In this document: piece after piece, positions 36,960 to 50,689 of the stretch
Numbering within the stretch: the first letter of the stretch is position 1
How the letters are laid out: each line of letters opens with the position of its first letter
From: Nipponacmea schrenckii
Lineage: Eukaryota > Mollusca > Gastropoda > Lottiidae
DNA length: 64,000 bases
NCBI GenBank assembly: GCA_030562195.1
Contig: JAUJPP010000003.1
Coordinates: 37,392,602 to 37,456,601 of the forward strand
Direction of reading: 5' to 3'
Notes under the pieces: model-generated
Told to the model about the DNA's origin: nothing
Database searches by the model: none
The model's input: only the letters and a program-made list of their open reading frames with translations
Translations under genes and position numbers: made by a program

Positions 36960-39290
36960 TCGCTATAGGACTGTATAGGCTGGCGGACGGCCCTCCCGCC
37001 CCCACCCCAAACAAAAACGGCCATAACTTTTTGATCCTAGCGATATAATTTTTGTATGAAACGAAAGCTTATCCATTTCCATTTATCTTTTTTAGTCAGA
37101 AACCTATTTTCGATTCTTTTTTCAAACTTTCGAGAAAAACGGCTTTAAAATTCAACACGAAAATCGCTGTAACTGCCACAGTTTTTAAAGTATGGACCTG
37201 AAGTTTTGCAGATAGTTGGCTACGTGCAATTCAAATTTCAACTCTACATCTCAGGTAGTTTGCGAGTGGCAGCAGTTCCAAGTGTTGGTCTGCACCCAAC
37301 AATATGCAACAAGCCACTATAGAACTGTATAGGCTGGCGGACGACCCCCCACCCCCAAACAAAAACGGCCATTACTCGACGAGTTTTGATCCTAGCTATA
37401 TAATTTTTGTATGAAACGAAAGCTTATCCATTTCTTCGTCTTTTTCGGTGAGAAACATATTTTCGATTTTTTTGTCAAACTTTCGAGAAAAACAACCCGA
37501 ATTTTTTGCTTATCCATTTCTTCGTCTTTTTCGGTGAGAAACATATTTTCGATTTTTTTGTCAAACTTTCGAGAAAAACAACCCGAATATTTTGCTTTGG
37601 AAAAAAGCTAGACACCAAAAACGCTGTAACTGCCAGAGCTTTCAAGGTATGGACCTAAAATTTTGCAGAGGACAACTTCAGATAGTTGGCTACCTGCAGT
37701 TTGAATTTCATATTTACATCTCAGGTAGTTTGCGAGTGGCAGCAGTTCAAAGTTTTGGTATTTTGGTATTACTCGACGAGTTTTGATCCTAGCTATATAA
37801 TTTTTGTATGAAACGAAAGCTTATCCATTTCTTCGTCTTTTTCGGTGAGAAACATATTTTCGATTTTTTTGTCAAACTTTCGAGAAAAACAACCCGAATT
37901 TTTTGCTTTGGAAAAAAGCTAGACACCAAAAACGCTGTAACTGCCAGAGCTTTCAAGGTATGGACCTAAAATTTTGCAGAGGACAACTTCAGATAGTTGG
38001 CTACCTGCAGTTTGAATTTCAAATTTACATCTCAGGTAGTTTGCGAGTGGCAGCAGTTCAAAGTTTTGGTATGCACCCACCAATATGCAACAAGCCACTA
38101 TAGAACTGAATAGGCTGGCGGACAACCCCCCACCACCAAACAAAAACGGCCATAACTCGACGAGTTTTGATCCTAGCGGTATAATTTTTGTATGAAACGA
38201 AAGCTTATCCATTTCTACGTCGTTTTCAGTCAAAAACTTATTTTCGATTTTTTTGTCAAACTTTCGTGAAAAACGACTTTGAAATTCTAGCCAAATTTTT
38301 TGCTTTGGGAAAAAGCTAGACACCAAAAGCGCTGTAACTGCCTCTGAAATTTTGCAGAGAGAGAACAACTTCAGATAGTTGGCTACCTGCAATTTGAATT
38401 TCAAATTTACATCTCAGGTAGTTTGCGAGTGGCAGCAGTTCAAAGTTTTGGTATGCACTCAACAATATGCAACAAGCCACTATAGAACTGAATAGGCTGG
38501 CGGACAACCCCCCACCACCAAATAAAAACGGCCATAACTCGGCGAGTTTTGATCCTAGCGGTATAATTTTTGTATGAAACGAAAGCTTATCCAGTTCTAC
38601 GTCTTTTTCAGTCAAAAACTTATTTTCGATTTTTTGTCAAACTTTCGTGAAAAACGACTTTGAAATTCTAGCCAAATTTTTTGCTTTGGGAAAAAGCTAG
38701 ACACCAAAAGCGCTGTAATTGCCTCTGAAATTTTGCAGAGAGAGAACAACTTCAGATAGTTGGCTACTTGCAATTTGAATTTCAACTTTACATCTCAGGT
38801 AGTTTGCGAGTGGCAGCAGTTCCAAGTTTTGGTCTGCACCCAACAATATGTAAAGAGCCACTATAGGACTGTATAGGCTGGCGGACGACCCCCCACCCCC
38901 AAACAAAAACGGCCATAACTCGGCGAGTTTTGATCCTAGCGATATAATTTTTGTATGAAACGAAAGCTTATCCATTTCCATTTATCTTTTTTAGTCAGAA
39001 ACCTATTTTCGATCCTTTTTTCAAACTTTCGAGAAAAACGGCTTTAAAATTCTACACGAAAAGCGCTGTAACTGCCACGGGGCCAAGGTTTTTAAATTCA
39101 AATTTCAACTTTACATCTTGGGTAGTTTGCGAGTGGCAGCAGTTCAAAGTTTTGGTCTGCACATAACAACTTCTACCCGAATTTTCAAGTTGAAAATCGC
39201 CGATATTTTGTTTTGGGAAAAAGCTAGACACCAAAAGCGCTGTAACTGCAAGCGTTTTTAAGGTATGGACCTGGAGTTCTGTAGAAACGT
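36960..39290 (+). repeat. 378-bp satellite array, right block
   Basis: About six units, the first entered at 'ctataggactgtataggc'. Contains a secondary duplication: an ~87-bp segment repeated at about 37423-37510 and 37510-37597, and a larger ~310-bp segment repeated at about 37500-37780 and 37810-38090. The final units (39060-39290) are more diverged, and the last carries 'agttgaaaatcgccgatatt', which otherwise occurs only at the left edge (26142). Confidence 0.93.
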
Positions 39291-42175
39291 GCAGGGCTGT
39301 CTGAGCAACACACGATCTATAAGCTTGGTACCTTCCCCATGGAAATTTGAACATTGGGAGACTCATTGCTACGAATTTTGAGGAACTAAACAACCTACGA
39401 ATGTATTCATTGAGGAAGACTTACTGTAAATTAACCAATCTCAGTTGAACTAAACAGGTTTTCCCAAATTCTCACTTGCCACCAGATCCCTTTAATGCAA
39501 AAGGGATTTCTCAGGCCAAGGGATAAAACGTATTGCTCGCCAATAAACAAGTTTAATATGCAAACCGTCGTCAATATCAAACTATAGTGGAGACATCAAT
39601 CCACCCAAATGAAATATTATTCAATTTCTGGATTTCGGTGCATAAAATATAAATTTAGGATATTGTGATATCACATTTGGGATGTTCCTTCAATGTTCTA
39701 CCGATTAGCACCAAAGTTTTTTCATATAGCCCAGGATCTCGAATAATGAAAATGTTATTCATGAAAAGCTTCTTTAATTGGGTTTTTTGTGAAAAAAATT
39801 TTTTTTGGTGTGAAATTTGTGACATTTTTTATACCTCAAATATTTAAATCAATTAAAGCAACCAGTTTACAAAATTAAACTGCCCTTTACACACACAAGT
39901 AAAATTTTGTTTTACAAAGCCCACCGAATAAAATAATATCTAGTTTATAAAAGTTTGTGTTTCATATATCGAGGGGTCGAGTTTTTTTAATAAAATTTAT
40001 TTTTGGTTGAATATACTTTTCCAAATATTTATCCTTGAATAATAACGCCCAAACATTAAGAAAAATTCTTTTTTACAAAGACCCCTGAATAAAATAATAA
40101 TACTGTATCAAGTTTTAAATGTTTGATTCTTATATCAAATTTATAGTTGATTAGGGTTCAAAAAAAATTTCCTTTAAAAATAATAATGACCAAACAAAAC
40201 CTGTGCGTTTAATGATTGCTGGTCTCATTCAAGATGATAGATTATATATATCCGGATGAATTACAAGCACTACCATGGCTTACATTATGCATACTACTTC
40301 TGCGTCAATTTTCTTTAATGTGCTTCAACACATTCGCTGGCACCTTGCTTTGATCTTGGGCTGGTAACAAAGATGGTAATAACTTGGTATTCATTTAAAA
40401 TGATAAGGTCTTGGCCAAATTCGAATTCGATGAGATGAATAGTTTTGAATTATTGGCTTTGACTAATTAAAAGAACTTTCATTTAGGAATTTGACGATTA
40501 GTCAATGTGAGTTATTTATTCAGATTGTGAGAAAAGGGACTCTTTTTTCCACTTATTTAAATGATACACTTAAATTATTAAAAAAAAATATCCTGGACAA
40601 GTTAGATTCGTGGTCAATTTGACACAATCGACCTTGATATATTGAAATTTATTGGGGAATGGGATGTATCTTGCTTGGCAGCCACTGGTCTCTTTTTATG
40701 ATCGTTAGTAGGCCTCATTGGTTTTCTTTTTATTAATGGCGTATTTAACTAGCAATTCAGCTACATATACTTAAATTCGAAATGTAGAATGTGAGATTTC
40801 GTATGCATCGTGATTTCCTTTCCCTTGTCTTTCTAACCAATACCCTAATCACCACTTGTGAGAATACAAGCGATATTGATTGTTTTCCACACTTTAGCAT
40901 AGACATCCTACTTGAAGATTCGCAATGACTGAAATGATATAAAATTTTACAAATCTATCATTTTTCATTTTTCAAGCTATGTCTTCTAAATATTACTGCA
41001 AATTAACGTAACCACATAACCTATAGTAAGCTTACTTCAGTTTGACCCTGATCTCTTGTTAAAATCTTATATGAAGGACTACTTTAAATTCTGATGACTA
41101 AGTCCTTACATTACTCCCGAAAAAAAAATGACCTTGAATAATTAAATCTATTTAATCTCTTGTTTGTGAAACGAAGCCCTATATTTGTCGAGGGTTGCGT
41201 ATTTTTATGTAATTTCTAAACTGAATAATTCTTATTTAGAAAAAGTCTAACATATTTTTATAAATGATGAATTTAGATGTCCTCATATAATCATTTCACA
41301 ACCCGTCCCAATAAATTAATCACAACAAAAAACGTGGCAAATAATGTGCGCTCAGTTGAAGTCGTGACCTATTGGAAAAGTTTCATAGCATGAATATTCA
41401 ATGCGCTTGATCCATGCCTGTTTAACCTATCCAAGATGGGAAATGTACGCTAATTATCATCATATCAGTTGCTAATCTTTTTTAAACCATGAACGTCCAG
41501 GGTTATTTTATATGCACTGAGACACCCCTACCCTAATTCATTTAGAGAAATTACTTTCAATGATAAGACCAGTCGTCTGCAGGAGAAACTTGTATTCAGA
41601 TATTTCAAAATAAAATTATTGAATTTGAGAAAGCTGGATACAGCTTTAATCTAAAATTATTAATATATACTACCTTAGAAATGTTAATTTTCATGGAAAA
41701 AATAAATGTTTTAAACATCAACCCATATTGACGTAAATACCTGACACGAATATTAATTTTTTTTATGAAATATGGTGGTTAGTAACGGCTACTTTTCATA
41801 AGGAGATATTTTAAGTACATACAGACCCAAGCAGAAGTGTCTCATTCCTTTTATGTTTCTTAATATTTTATATTGTATTACTTAGACAGATGTAAAAAAT
41901 CATCCTCATTTCAACACAATTATGCGAAAATAAAATGCGGAAAAATGCCGGATGTGTGCTGATTTTGTCTAATAATCAGAAATGTCGATTTTTATACGAA
42001 ATGGCGTGAAGCGGCCACCATACAAAACTTGCTTCAATATAAATGTCTGTAGTAGTCCAGTGGCGTAATACAAGGTACTGTGCTTTCACATACTCGTTTA
42101 ACATTGCCAACTGATATGATAAAGATAACTAAAGCTTAAGTGTCATTTCTATCGTGTTTAAAATAGCTTGTCAAG
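39291..42175. other. intergenic, upstream of the SLC22 gene
   Basis: AT-rich sequence with no exon, RNA gene or clear repeat recognised. The short frame at 39665-39847 has no family signature. The promoter of the SLC22 gene should lie in the right part, but I see no TATA box I would assign. Confidence 0.5.
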
Positions 42176-45100
42176 ATGAAATTCGACGAAATAATTGAAA
42201 TTTTAGGAGAATTTGGAACTTACCAGAAAAGGATATATTATTTGCTATGTTTACCAACTATATCATGTGCAATTCAAATGTTAATACCGGTCTTTATTCT
42301 TAATGTTCCTAATCATAGGTTAGTGTTTACTAGTATTTATTAAGCATTATTATCATTACGGTTTTTATAAACTTTGGTGAGATATTAAAGGTACAAACAA
42401 TATTTAAGTTGTCGACATTTGTTATATTGATTCGTGGGTTAGACTGCGTGGGAGGGGATTTGCAACATTCATTTTTACTGGTTTAAATCATTGGGGTTAA
42501 AATGAGATAGAGAAATTTTGCTTCTCTTGAAAATGTTTTTTTGGCCCCAAATTATATTGTCAAAATGCACCTAATCAATTTATTTTTTTAAAATGTCTGA
42601 GGGAAAACCCTCAAAGGTTTGAGCTCATGCCCTTTCACTGATCTTCTACATTTTGATCTCAACCACAACAGTCACCAATTATTCCAGTGTGCCCCGTATT
42701 TGTATCTACAGACCATTAAAAGTTAACGCTTATTAACTCTCGGAAATATAAGTTAATTGTAAAAGACGTAAAAAGACCCATTGGAATTGCTTGACAATTG
42801 AAGCATTATTTACTTACTTCCTATTATACAGAATATCAACATGGATGTTGATATAAGGGGTTATTAACCATTTATCATTACTAGTATCTGATAATTTGTT
42901 AGATATGATAAAATAAAACTAAAGATTATTTTACGGTCTTGTCAAAACAATTGGTGTCATTGCTGGTCATTTTACGTGTATATATTGTGATGGCAGAGTA
43001 AAGACACCAAGAGTTTGTCATAAACCATCCATTGGTCCACCCACAGTTGCGCGTAAACACTTCACAAGGTACAATTCTTTACGGATTTTGACGAAACCTG
43101 TTTATTACCAAAGGATGATTTGATTTAAAATAAAAAATATAGACAAATATTTAATAGGAATTGTTGACTTTGTTCTTTAAAGGAATACTGCGTCTTAGAA
43201 TGAATATAAAATTTTAATTTTTAATTTTTTTGGCCAATTAGAGCATATATCAATTTATAGATAAACCTGTAGCCATAAAACAAATAACAGAATCCTTATA
43301 TAATTCGATAAATCAAAAAAAAAAAAAAAAAAATAAATAAAAATAAAAAAAACTTTTCATAAAAATGCAAATGCAAAAAGCTTAAGCGTTTTTCAATATT
43401 TACTTAGCTTTGTGAGTTTTCTCGTCTTCACAAGAATTTGGTAAATTTATGAAACCAGGTTAGTTCACTGATGAATATAATATATTTATATACATATTTA
43501 TCATTTTTGAGAACTAAAATTTTATGTCCACTCTAAGATGCAGTATCAATTTAAAACTATTTTTGGCTCGTAAACACAATACAAGGCATAATTCTTATTT
43601 GATCTTAACAGACGGATCTTATTGAAATTGTTGATTATCACCCAAGGATAAACCCTATTGAAAACGAAAAATACCGAAAAATATTTAATGAGTTATTGCC
43701 CTTTTACAATTCTTGACAGATTATCTTATCTGGCAAGCTATCTTTACCTTAATTGCTTCATTTCGAAACCACTTACCATGTTCTTGTTCTTGTTCTTGTT
43801 CTATATCTTCGCCTCCCTCAAGGGAGAACCGTTGAACCTTTCAGCTACAACGTGATAACATCAATATATAAATCAGCTACAATGTTATTACAACACACAG
43901 AGTTCAAACACTGTTAGTAACGTTTAACATACAACACAACTATAACTATACACTATACACAAAAGGGTAAAATATCAAAAATCACAACATAAAAGGTGGA
44001 AGTCACGTCTAAATCAGATATGGTTGTTGGTGATGTATTTGGCATTAGATTTTCTGTGGCAGAAGAATCAATGGGCTTGGGGTTGATTCGTATTGAGTTC
44101 ATATGTCTGTTGCTTCTTTCAAAGATTCAAGATGGCGTCCTATCATCACGTGTTGGTCAGCAGAGTTTTTAACACAATACCGTACTTTTTGCCCAGTTTC
44201 CACACATCTATTATGCCCTACAAAACCTTTTGGTTCATCCTACTGATAGACTTTGTCTTCACACCGATAAACATTGGTGCAAGGTGAAGATTAAAAGATA
44301 AAATTTGGCCTTTTAAAAAAGAAAAAAATTAACGAGAGCGGTCTAGTGACACGTCCGTGCTGTGCAGGTGCTGTGCCATGATTATTTAGGTGCAAATTAG
44401 AGCCATCAATTTTCTACTTGCAGATGTCAACTACCCAGTGGCTTTAATGATACGTCGTATTTTCCTCAAACTAATCGTCTGTCTTTTTATGTCAATCATT
44501 CCATACCAATAAATAAAAACGGTAAATGGGAGAAATGTGACAGATACGATGTCAATCTCACGTCCTACAATAAAGGGTCGGCAGTGGATGTTAACGCTTC
44601 TAGATCAGAGTGCAGTAAATGGGTGTACGATACCACTACATTTGTTGATACGTTTATTACAGAGGTAATAATAATAATCATCCAATAATACAATTGCCTA
44701 GATCATATCACAGTTGACATACAACAAGTCCTGGTGCGTTTAAAAAAAAATAATTGTGTCTAATGGTCTGTGTGCTTCATAATTACAGATTAAATTTTTG
44801 GATTATCTCCCATTCATACCTCTTTTTGTTGCCCATTAGTCCGTATGACCAATGTAAATCGGGGTACTTGATATTTTAATCAATATTTACATCAATGATT
44901 ATGTGTAGCATTTGATATCCATAAAGGAAAAGAATTTATAAATCAGCCCTTACTAACGGTATTGTACCTGAAACAGAACGTCGTTTCCTATATTTCTCTA
45001 TTATTGCTGTATTTAGCACTGAATACACAATGAAAATATTTCGTGATTGTAGAGAAAAGCCTATATATTTCAGCAAAATATGATCTGTTCAGATTCGATC

Positions 45101-48100
45101 TATCGTTCCCATGCCAATATGATTTTAATGGCTGGTTTGCTTGTTGGTGCTTTTGGTTTTGGAATTTTAGCTGATATGTAAGTATTGATAGAGAGTATAA
45201 GGGGGTTTCTACTTAAAGGTATTAATGCAAAAAAATTGTTATCAGAGATCTAAGTATATATAATATGTTATATAAAAAAAATGAATATCAAGTTCCAATT
45301 TGATCTCTAACGTAAAAACAACACCATCATATTAACCCTATTGACTAAGCAAATCATTTTATTTTCAATAGAATTGGAAGAAAGAAAACGTTGTTATGCT
45401 CTATATTGCTTCATATTGGTGGAGCTATAGCCACTTCATTTTCTCCCAATTTTACAGCGTTTGTTACTATCAGATTTTTAACCGGAGCTTCCAATGCTGG
45501 AACGTTTATGTCAGCCTTTGTTTTGGGTGAGTACATATCGTTTAACGACGTTGCATAGCTGTGCTTGGAGTGGCACCTTTTATGAAAATAAAGCATAAGA
45601 ACGGATACCAATTTCCTGTTATAATGCATACGGATATGTTTTCAAGTAATAACTGATGATCACCGTCATCTAGAAACTAACTCCGTACATTTGTCAGTAA
45701 TTTGTCAAAACAGCCTGCTTATATTCTGTACAAAACATTTGCTATTTTCTTTTTAGGCGTGGAGATGGTTGGTGCTTCTAAAAGAACATATGCTGGAATA
45801 GTTATAGAAATGTTTTGGTGCATTGGATTATTTATACTCAGTATAGTGGCGTTTTTAGTTAGAGATTGGAGTACTTTGCAGCTTTCATTATCAATTCCAT
45901 CGGCGCTTTTACTTATTATATTCTGGTAAGTGTCATGGTGGTATTTTATATACTTATCTTTGTCATTGAATATTTTTGCTACCAATGTATATTTGCATTA
46001 ATCAGCTCGTTTCACTTCGTAAATCTTATATGAAATTTAACTGATAACATTATTTTCACTTTCAGAAAAGGCATACTTGGAAAATAACACACGTTTCATG
46101 AAATTTAGTGATTCTCGCGTCATCATACGCAACTACTAAAATCTGCATTTGTAACTAGATTTTAGTATCCCATTCCATTTAGGTTTATTCCTGAATCTCC
46201 AAGATGGTTAGTCTCTAAGAACCGATTTGATGAAGCTGAAAAGATCTTACGTAAGGCAGCTGAGGTGAATAAAGTTGATCTACCCGTGAAGTTGTTTGAT
46301 AAAGATACGCTGGATGATGGGCCACAAGCTAAAGTATGGGAAATGTTTACATCACCTATTCTGCTGATAAGATCCCTGATTATTTTCTTTAATTGGTAAG
46401 AAGCTTCAAATTCATTATGGTGCTGCTGAATTCGAGTACAAGTATCGATCCATAGGGATAGGGATGGATATTACTCCCTTTATATATGTACCGAGGTATC
46501 TTCATACCATTCCAATTACAAATCGGGAGTCCATTTGCTCTGCAAAAATGTAACAAGATTGAAGCTAAACGAAGCAAGTGTTTTTTAAATCTTTTGAATC
46601 AAATACGTCAAATCTTGATTATTCGGCTATAAGTTTGTTATACTGGTGTGAAAAGAGAAAATATAATAAGGAAATTTATGTTATTGATGGATATAGCTTA
46701 TAAATAGGATCAGATTTATATTACCTCCTATTTCCATCAACAGGATGGTTGTGAGTATGGTATATTATGGATTAGGTTTAAATGTGAGCAACTTAGGTGG
46801 AGATATTTACGTTAACTTTACTATAGGCAACATCGTTGAGCTTGTCGCCTACTTCCTGTGTTTGTTTCTGTTGGACAGAATGGGGAGGAAAGCATTGCAT
46901 TGTACCAGTATGTTATTAGGAGGTATAGCTTGTCTCTGTACCATATTTCCAGTGATTTATGGTGACTCTTGTGAGTATTTGGTACAAATCATGTATTCTG
47001 TAGCAAAACTTCAATTATCCAGATACTAATCTTATTATTCGATTTCGAACACTATTATTATGTACTTGGTTTAATTCATACGTCTTACAGGTACTTGTGA
47101 ATTTTATAACGGAGTATAATGCATTAATTTAATTTTCGAAGAATTGTTAAAATACTCTTTCGATAAAACGAATTGCAAAAATTAAATAATATGATTTATT
47201 TTCAGCCCATGAATGGATTACCATCACTTTGTCAATGGTCGGAAAACTTGGTGCATCAGCTGGTTTTGCTGTTATTTACGTGTTTTCAGCTGAATTGTTT
47301 CCCACCGTTGTAAGGAACTCGGCGATGGGTGTCAGTTCATTTTGTGCTCGTATTGGTGGAATGGTATCGCCATACATTGCTGATTTGGTAAGTATTACCT
47401 TTTAAGACTTTGTAAGATAACAGCCGTATATTCTGTTTCCAGCAAATGCATTTGTATACGTCCACCCGACTGGCCATGTATACTAAAGGCACATGGGGCC
47501 TCGGTTCATGTCCCATCCAAACGACTACACGCTTTTTTCATATCTCAGACCTGCATCACTGACAATGGGAAACAAGAATGAAAGGCTGAAAGTTTTCGAC
47601 CTTTTCTTGATTAGTTGACCCTTGACCCTCTAGTTAGCGAGCAAGCGTCCGCGGCTCCCGGAAAAATTGTAGAAAGGCCAGGACCTAATTTTCACTCTAT
47701 TTAAGATTTTATTATTATTATAGTGATGATCCATCCGGACAAATTTCACCGTTTATACGATAGTTTCCTTTATGTGTTTTGTTTTGATTTCAGGGTACAT
47801 TAGTTAAGGGTGATTTTGGTACAGCTTTACCATTAATAGTGTTTGGTGGCGTATCAGTAGCAGCTGGTTTACTTTCTCTCTACTTACCAGAAACATTAAA
47901 TAAGAATCTCCCGGAAACCATACAAGATGCAAAACATTTTGGCAGGTTAGACTACAGGATTATGCTATTAATACTCTCAGGGCAGTTTTTTTCCTGACCA
48001 GGTCAATATATTTTTAAATGACCTTATTAGCTTAGGTACATAAACACACTGTCTTAGTAGGCTAATTCCAAACCTATCAAGCATTTACAAATATAGAGAC

Positions 48101-48488
48101 TTATATCAATCTAAACGTTTGTATCTCATGAACATAAATTAACTTCCACTATTTCCCAATTTACATATTAGATAATGAATCGTTTTTCATATTGCGGATT
48201 ATGTCATTTAGTTTATGGAAGAGAGATGGTGTTGCGGCGTATCGTGCAGAAACGTCAATATGCAGAAAAATGAAAATGAGAATCTTGTCCGGTGTATATT
48301 TTCACTGTATCGATAAATTAGCACCGACCGCCGCGTCGTATACGCTATTTAACTCTTTTGTCTTATGACGGTAAAAATTCTATTTTTATTACAGAAAAAA
48401 TAAGAAGAGTAAATATCATATTGATACAATGAATGACGATATCAAAGAAGGCAAATACGAAATGAAAATAGAAAACGGCAAATATTAG
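42176..48488 (+). CDS. SLC22-family organic ion transporter, complete
   Basis: Ten exons: 42176-42318, 44424-44664, 45074-45177, 45372-45526, 45757-45925, 46183-46395, 46744-46970, 47206-47387, 47794-47945, 48395-48488 (TAG). They sum to 1680 nt with all phases joining, giving 559 aa, the family's usual length. TM1 lies near 22-45. The large extracellular loop (about 46-130) has six cysteines and N-glycosylation sequons at N56, N72, N92 and N105. Motifs: G-x-x-x-D-I-I-G-R-K-K (about 155-168) after TM2, FIPESPRW (272-279) after TM6, D-R-M-G-R-K (386-391) and [11 protein letters not shown] in the C half. These are MFS/SLC22 (OCT/OCTN/OAT) hallmarks. It should carry organic cations, zwitterions (carnitine-like) or anions across the plasma membrane; the substrate cannot be told. 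The short Lys-rich tail is cytosolic. Candidate polyadenylation signals are ATTAAA at 48571 and AATAAA at 48854. Confidence 0.94.
43040..43250 (+). repeat. dispersed repeat of the 'ggcaagctat' family, in SLC22 intron 1
   Basis: Diverged monomer with 'acaattctttacggattttg' and 'gactttgttctttaaag'. It matches, in reverse, the copy at 61370-61690. Non-coding. Confidence 0.6.
43560..43745 (+). repeat. dispersed repeat of the 'ggcaagctat' family, in SLC22 intron 1
   Basis: Carries 'cacccaaggataaaccctat' and ends 'cttatctggcaagctatctt', the family terminus. An A-rich tract lies between this and the previous copy (about 43316-43352). Non-coding. Confidence 0.65.
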
Positions 48489-49839
48489 TTGGCATGACAA
48501 TATCTCATGTTACTCATTTTTTTCTCTGAATGTACGTTGTCAAATTTAGAATATATTACCTTAATCGAATATTAAAGACATAATCATTAATAATGTTTCG
48601 TGAGACTTGATTACACTATGAAATCATATTCCTTTCTAATCTGATCTGATGATCTCGCCTGTTGGAAATCGTAGTAGAGTTTTAGGCTCATTCCGCTATC
48701 TTGGAAAAAATAACTTCTTCTCTTGAGCATCCCTTTCAGATGCAGATAAAGTCATATCCAGCGCTGCACTAACCATTCTGGTGAGATTCATTTTTTTCTC
48801 TTACATTTCCAAATGGGATGTTCTAAATTAAATGAATTGGGTTTCGTTGTTGAAATAAAACAAATCTGTAGATTAGATAAATAGGTTAAAATAACTTATA
48901 ATCAATATATAAAAACACTTGAAAACGATACTAAAGATAGGGAGATTCGTATTTCTTTTTAACTTAAACGGTTGCAACGGCGGCCGGCTTTGAAAACACT
49001 ATTGTATCCGGCTGGAGCAACTGCAACTTTTGTAGCCAACACCAATAGTACCTGCAACATACACAACAACTGAAACAACACCAGATACTGTACTGACTGC
49101 AATAGCAGTAGGAGCGTCTGCCGCCTTAAACCTGCGTTTAACAAATCAAAAACTAATCAAAAATTAGTGTAAAATTTTGTATTAACTCGAACTTTATAAA
49201 GCTAAATGTATAGATTATTGTTTGGGTGTCAATGGGACATCTGAAATAGAAATTCAAAACTGATGATACGGCTTCGTAAACGTATGAAAAATTAAGCCTT
49301 TTAATTGAAGAATGAGCATTAGTAATATTTATACGATTGATCCGGATATGTAGTCCTGTATTTAATTATTGTAAATAAAACAACGTTCATGACCGCTAAT
49401 TCTTTGCTGTAAACTAATATTTCCAAATAATAATTTTATCAATTGACACCAGCACAAAGACAATTTATTTAAGACTTGTAATTCTTTTTTGAAGTTTATA
49501 TTCCCCTTCGTTTAACATTGAAAATTCCAACCTATTTCTAATCGGATAATATATAATATTATGTTGTAGAAAAACATTCCTCAATAACTGGCTGAATGTT
49601 GTAAATTATCGTGCGAAACCTATGGATATGTACAAACAGCTGTTCATCTAATCCAAAGACACAAGGTAATCATATAAATATCCAGAATACATCTAACAGC
49701 TATAAAAACTCATATACACTGAGTAATTGTCTTCCCCATAATACACATTTGTATGTTACAAATTGTCCTACACTAAAGGCATCTCTTTACATTTTACACT
49801 GTATCAATTAACCACCAAAGAAATTTTTTGTTGAACGTT
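48489..49839. other. SLC22 3' flank and intergenic sequence
   Basis: The first few hundred bases are probable 3' UTR. A more GC-rich patch at 48960-49140 is discussed in the findings. Otherwise AT-rich and without recognisable genes. Confidence 0.5.
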
Positions 49840-50400
49840 TTTTGAGTTATTGCCATTGACTTTGTCAAAACGCGTCAAAACAGACTTGTGAACACCACAG
49901 AGACAACAGTTTCATCTGATTTGAATGAAATTTGGTGTGATCATTGAAGTTGATGAGATCTTGGTCAGTTCGAAATTGACAATTTTTTGATAAACTGTTT
50001 TTAAGTTATTGCACTTGACTTAGTCCAAGCATTGCGGAATTGGCTTGTGATTGCGATAGATAATACAGTTTTCATCTGATTTGAATGAAATTTAATGTGA
50101 TCATTTTTATTGGTTCAATATTTTCTATTTTTCGATGAACTATTTTTGAGTTAATCCAAACTCATGATAGTAAGCTAGTAAATACAATAGAGACCAGGTT
50201 TTATCTGATTTGAATCACATTTAGCATGAACATTTATATTGATGAGAACTTGGATTGGATTAGACCTAAATAATGTTGAGTTTCTGCCTGCATTAAAACA
50301 GAAAATATATTTTAAAGTGGGCGTATCTTGATATGCAACCACTTGTTATTCAAATTCAATGCTGCCAGTGGGCGTATATTACCATGCCTGACAAGCTATC
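49840..50400 (+). repeat. dispersed repeat of the 'ggcaagctat' family, about three monomers
   Basis: Three ~150-bp monomers, each with 'tttttgagttattgc'-like, 'catctgatttgaatgaaat' and 'gatgagatcttgg'-like segments, ending in 'gcgtatattaccatgcctga' and 'caagctatcgtcctat'. This is a good copy for building a consensus. Non-coding. Confidence 0.8.
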
Positions 50401-50689
50401 GTCCTATTGCAGCAATATTTATAGCCAGTACATGGAGCATTATTTGTAATGCTAGAGCCACTAACTTCTATGATTTCTTGGCTTGTATTTATACATATAA
50501 TCGGTACCTATTCTAATCGCAGCCTCTTCTTTCTTATTTTATGTAATATTGAGCACCAGTGGTGCGTTTGACGCAGTAAAATATATTCTTTTAGAAAATG
50601 AAGATTTATAATTATATACTTCATCAGCCGTTTATACCAGTGTATTACTAAACTGGTATTTTGTACTTCCCGCCCCCATGTCCGTCGGT

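Noticed and set aside
26411..39393. Dozens of 60-160 residue frames on both strands in the satellite, many with a repeated 'FFPKQK' or 'LLGADQNFELLPLANYLRC' text
   Set aside because: They are one repeat read in different frames. The frame shifts from unit to unit, and stops differ between neighbours, so no selection for a protein is visible.
45411..45985. Minus-strand frames of 72 and 88 residues
   Set aside because: They overlap exons 4 and 5 of the SLC22 gene in antisense.
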